Shown: in pieces, positions 5,839-6,271 of the stretch
Layout of the letters: each line of letters starts with the position of its first letter
Numbering within the stretch: the first letter of the stretch is position 1
Source: Bryobacterales bacterium
Lineage (GTDB): Bacteria; Acidobacteriota; Terriglobia; Bryobacterales; Bryobacteraceae
Direction: 5' to 3'
NCBI GenBank assembly: GCA_030838885.1
Contig: JAUZEU010000721.1
Location: 1 to 6,271 of the forward strand
Length of the DNA: 6,271 nt
Made by a program: the position numbers and the translations under genes
The notes under the pieces: generated by a model
Told to the model about the DNA's origin: nothing
Databases searched by the model: none
Seen by the model: the letters and a program-made list of their open reading frames with translations, nothing else

Positions 5839-6080
5839 GCAAATTGGTCTGTACAAAATCGAAAAAGACCGGGAGTTCTTCCAGTTGATCCGTTTCGGGT
5901 CAAAATGATTTCGGTTAGGCAGCCAGTGCCGCTCGCCAGATTTCCGCGGGCCTGCAAAGAGGCCGCCGAATTTGGCGACCCTGAACTGGTTCTTTCCTGA
6001 TCTTCTCTGCCCATTCGATGCCGCCGATTACAACCGCGGCGGTTCCATGGTTTGCCCTCTGAGCGCAAGTGCGATCGAAA
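5826..6080. other. Intergenic region between hypB and the convergent gene
   Basis: These 255 bases separate the convergent ends of hypB and the - strand gene. I found no convincing coding sequence, no remnant of hypC or hypF, and no tRNA or IS end. The stretch contains two weak stem-loops (5813-5838 and 5885-5903) and a 10-base inverted repeat (5904-5913 and 6076-6085). It presumably holds the transcript ends of both flanking genes. Confidence 0.6.
5885..5903 (+). terminator. Possible 3' stem-loop downstream of the hydrogenase operon
   Basis: TTGATCCG (5885-5892) pairs with CGGGTCAA (5896-5903) around a TTT loop, giving an 8-pair stem with one G-U wobble in the + strand RNA. In the - strand RNA the wobble becomes an A-C mismatch, so the fold favours the hydrogenase transcript, about 60 bases past hypB. 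There is no following T run, so intrinsic termination is not shown. Transcript-end stabilisation or an accidental fold are alternatives. Confidence 0.27.
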
Positions 6081-6085
6081 TCATT
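5904..6085. repeat. 10-base inverted repeat spanning the intergenic region
   Basis: AATGATTTCG at 5904-5913 is the exact reverse complement of CGAAATCATT at 6076-6085, whose last bases enter the end of the - strand gene. A match of this length can arise by chance in a region of this size, and no flanking extension was seen. Confidence 0.2.
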
Positions 6086-6271
6086 GCAGGGTAGCCGCCT
6101 GCAGAGTGACATTGCCGCCGTTATTGTCATTCTGGGTAAAGGTGATCACCAGTTGCTGTCCGCTGCTTCCGGCCTTATAGGTGAAGCTGTAAGCTCCTCC
6201 GCTGACGCCGGCCTGGTTACTCAGGCTGGTATCCACATAGTCCGGTGCACTGCCGTCACTCAGGTGCGCGA
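6081..6271 (-). CDS. C-terminal end of a probable secreted repeat protein (partial)
   Basis: On the - strand an open frame enters from the right edge and ends at a TGA at 6083-6081, giving the last 62 residues of a longer protein. The visible sequence includes AHLSDGSAPDYVDTSLSN, AYSFTYKAGSSGQQLVITFT and a final GGNVTLQAATLQ. It has no cysteine and is rich in S, T, G, N and Q, with alternating hydrophobic residues, as in an extracellular beta-sandwich or carbohydrate-binding-like module. I recall very similar C-terminal domains in secreted NHL/Ig-like repeat proteins of Acidobacteriota, but cannot assign a function. It is convergent to the hydrogenase operon and most likely unrelated to it. 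The start and most domains lie outside the window. Confidence 0.75.
   Translation of the reverse strand, partial: AHLSDGSAPDYVDTSLSNQAGVSGGAYSFTYKAGSSGQQLVITFTQNDNNGGNVTLQAATLQ

Noticed and set aside
5862..5885. Intrinsic terminator of the - strand gene using the T5 run at 5866-5862
   Set aside because: The adjacent stem (5868-5872 with 5881-5885) has 5 pairs at most, and it lies about 200 bases past the stop of that gene.
5785..6000. Short + strand frame extending past hypB as a separate gene or hypC remnant
   Set aside because: It starts inside hypB in another frame, has no ribosome binding site, and shows none of the N-terminal MCL(A/G)xP hallmark of HypC or any HypF motif.
6021..6042. 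CCGCCG and CGGCGG inverted pair as a terminator
   Set aside because: The stem is only 6 pairs with a 10-base loop and no T run on either strand; it is likely chance in GC-rich sequence.
1..6271. CRISPR array, tRNA, insertion sequence or phage element
   Set aside because: Reading both strands I found no regularly spaced repeats, no tRNA-like cloverleaf or CCA end, and no transposase or integrase motif.

Overview
The window carries the 3' part of a [NiFe]-hydrogenase operon on the + strand (positions 1 to 5825), a 255-base intergenic stretch, and the 3' end of an unrelated convergent gene on the - strand (6081 to the window edge). The hydrogenase large subunit has the features I associate with group 1h (formerly group 5, 'actinobacterial-type'). 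This is the high-affinity class linked to scavenging of atmospheric H2 in Actinobacteria and Acidobacteriota. GC content is moderate to high by eye. The fragment at the right edge resembles the C-terminal domain of secreted repeat proteins I associate with Acidobacteriota, so a soil acidobacterium is my best guess. That is inference from remembered families, not a measured assignment.

Layout of the operon: hydrogenase large subunit hhyL (5' truncated; the small subunit is presumably upstream), a NifU-like protein whose usual cysteine pair is missing, a DUF5947-type cysteine-pair protein, a DUF6084-type protein, and a 384-residue conserved hypothetical with a compact C-terminal domain. These are followed by the hydrogenase-specific endopeptidase (HupD/HyaD family), a 35-residue single-span membrane protein (DUF6893-like), hypA and hypB. 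Seven of the eight junctions overlap: six by 4 bases (ATGA, GTGA or TTGA) and one by 8 bases. The only gap is 8 bases, before hypA. This is one tightly coupled transcription and translation unit.

How the genes fit together: HypA and HypB deliver nickel to the large-subunit precursor. HupD then removes the short C-terminal extension after the DPCLPCGVH motif. The four uncharacterised proteins between the structural gene and the protease form a set that I recall recurring beside group 1h hydrogenases. They probably serve assembly, electron transfer or anchoring of this enzyme. hypC, hypD, hypE and hypF are not in the window, so Fe(CN)2CO cofactor synthesis must be encoded elsewhere.

The points most worth following up are the degenerate NifU-like protein, the unnamed tiny membrane protein with the best ribosome binding site in the operon, and the three uncharacterised accessory proteins. 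I see no RNA genes, mobile elements or CRISPR arrays.
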